From the NCBI RefSeq assembly GCF_043555975.1, contig NZ_JBIGIA010000016.1, forward strand, positions 56,430 through 120,429: a stretch of 64,000 bases of DNA, written 5' to 3'. How positions within the stretch are numbered: the first letter of the stretch is position 1; each line of letters begins with the position of its first letter. Position numbers and translations under genes: made by a program. Of the stretch, positions 64,000-64,000 are shown one piece after another. The stretch comes from Pelomonas nitida. GTDB lineage: Bacteria; Pseudomonadota; Gammaproteobacteria; Burkholderiales; Burkholderiaceae_C. The notes under the pieces are model-generated. The model was not told the DNA's origin. It did no database searches and saw only the letters and a list, made by a program, of their open reading frames with translations.

Positions 64000-64000
64000 C

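Overview
The window is GC-rich DNA with dense, overlapping genes. Its gene content points to a betaproteobacterium of the Burkholderiales, plausibly near Roseateles/Mitsuaria/Rubrivivax. Supporting genes are an OmpC-like betaproteobacterial porin, a polyhydroxyalkanoate-system protein, a DUF2789 protein, a PEP-CTERM protein and several secreted polysaccharide hydrolases. The taxon is an inference from family content; no rRNA or tRNA gene was seen.

Layout. 1-6.4 kb: 3' end of an unknown gene, then a translationally coupled five-gene run (XapX, YtcJ-like amidohydrolase, DoxX-like, MFS exporter, SLAC1/TehA channel) followed by Dps and DUF2789. Three of the five proteins end in His- or Cys/His-rich tails. 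6.4-15.4 kb: ABC-2 exporter with a divergent TetR regulator, a TPR protein, two small secreted paralogues, a wax-ester-synthase/acyl-CoA-binding/PHA storage group, Sel1 and aldo/keto reductase genes. 15.4-24.2 kb: GNAT, lipoprotein aminopeptidase, molybdopterin oxidoreductase, an SDR/LysR divergent pair, a MalK-type ATPase, a porin and a TonB-like protein.

24.3-40.4 kb is the heart of the window, a beta-glucan and chitin degradation island. On the minus strand a probable operon encodes a sugar-binding protein, two permeases, a GH1 beta-glucosidase and a GH16 lipoprotein. On the plus strand lie three GH18 chitinases, a modular GH16 and a LacI regulator. A perfect LacI-type palindrome precedes the binding-protein gene and a one-mismatch copy precedes the third chitinase, which ties both strands to one regulator. 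Glucanases plus chitinases suggest fungal cell walls as the target. The catalytic genes share almost identical accessory cassettes (two chitin-binding modules with a linker; crystallin-like module plus CBM6), so they evolved by cassette copying. A ~0.5 kb inverted-repeat element splits the transporter operon.

40.4-48.7 kb: a ten-gene minus-strand run (RDD, RDD, SpoIIM, membrane protein, DUF4129, DUF4350, MoxR, DUF58, membrane protein, DUF805) with overlapping or near-touching genes. Three of its proteins share an N-terminal Tyr/Phe-Ala-Pro-Pro-type motif, and one gene probably starts at CTG. 48.8-59 kb: secreted rhamnogalacturonan lyase (PL4), pectate lyase (PL1) and a CBM13-DUF4874/DUF4832 protein, so plant pectin is a second target. 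Between them lie a MITE-like element and an EF-G paralogue behind a possible attenuator leader.

58.7-61 kb shows a local duplication: an intact carboxymuconolactone-decarboxylase-family gene, a 3' EF-G gene fragment, and a second, broken decarboxylase copy. The right end has a PEP-CTERM protein, a GAF-EAL c-di-GMP phosphodiesterase, another copy of the dispersed repeat and the 3' end of an IS5-like transposase that runs off the window.
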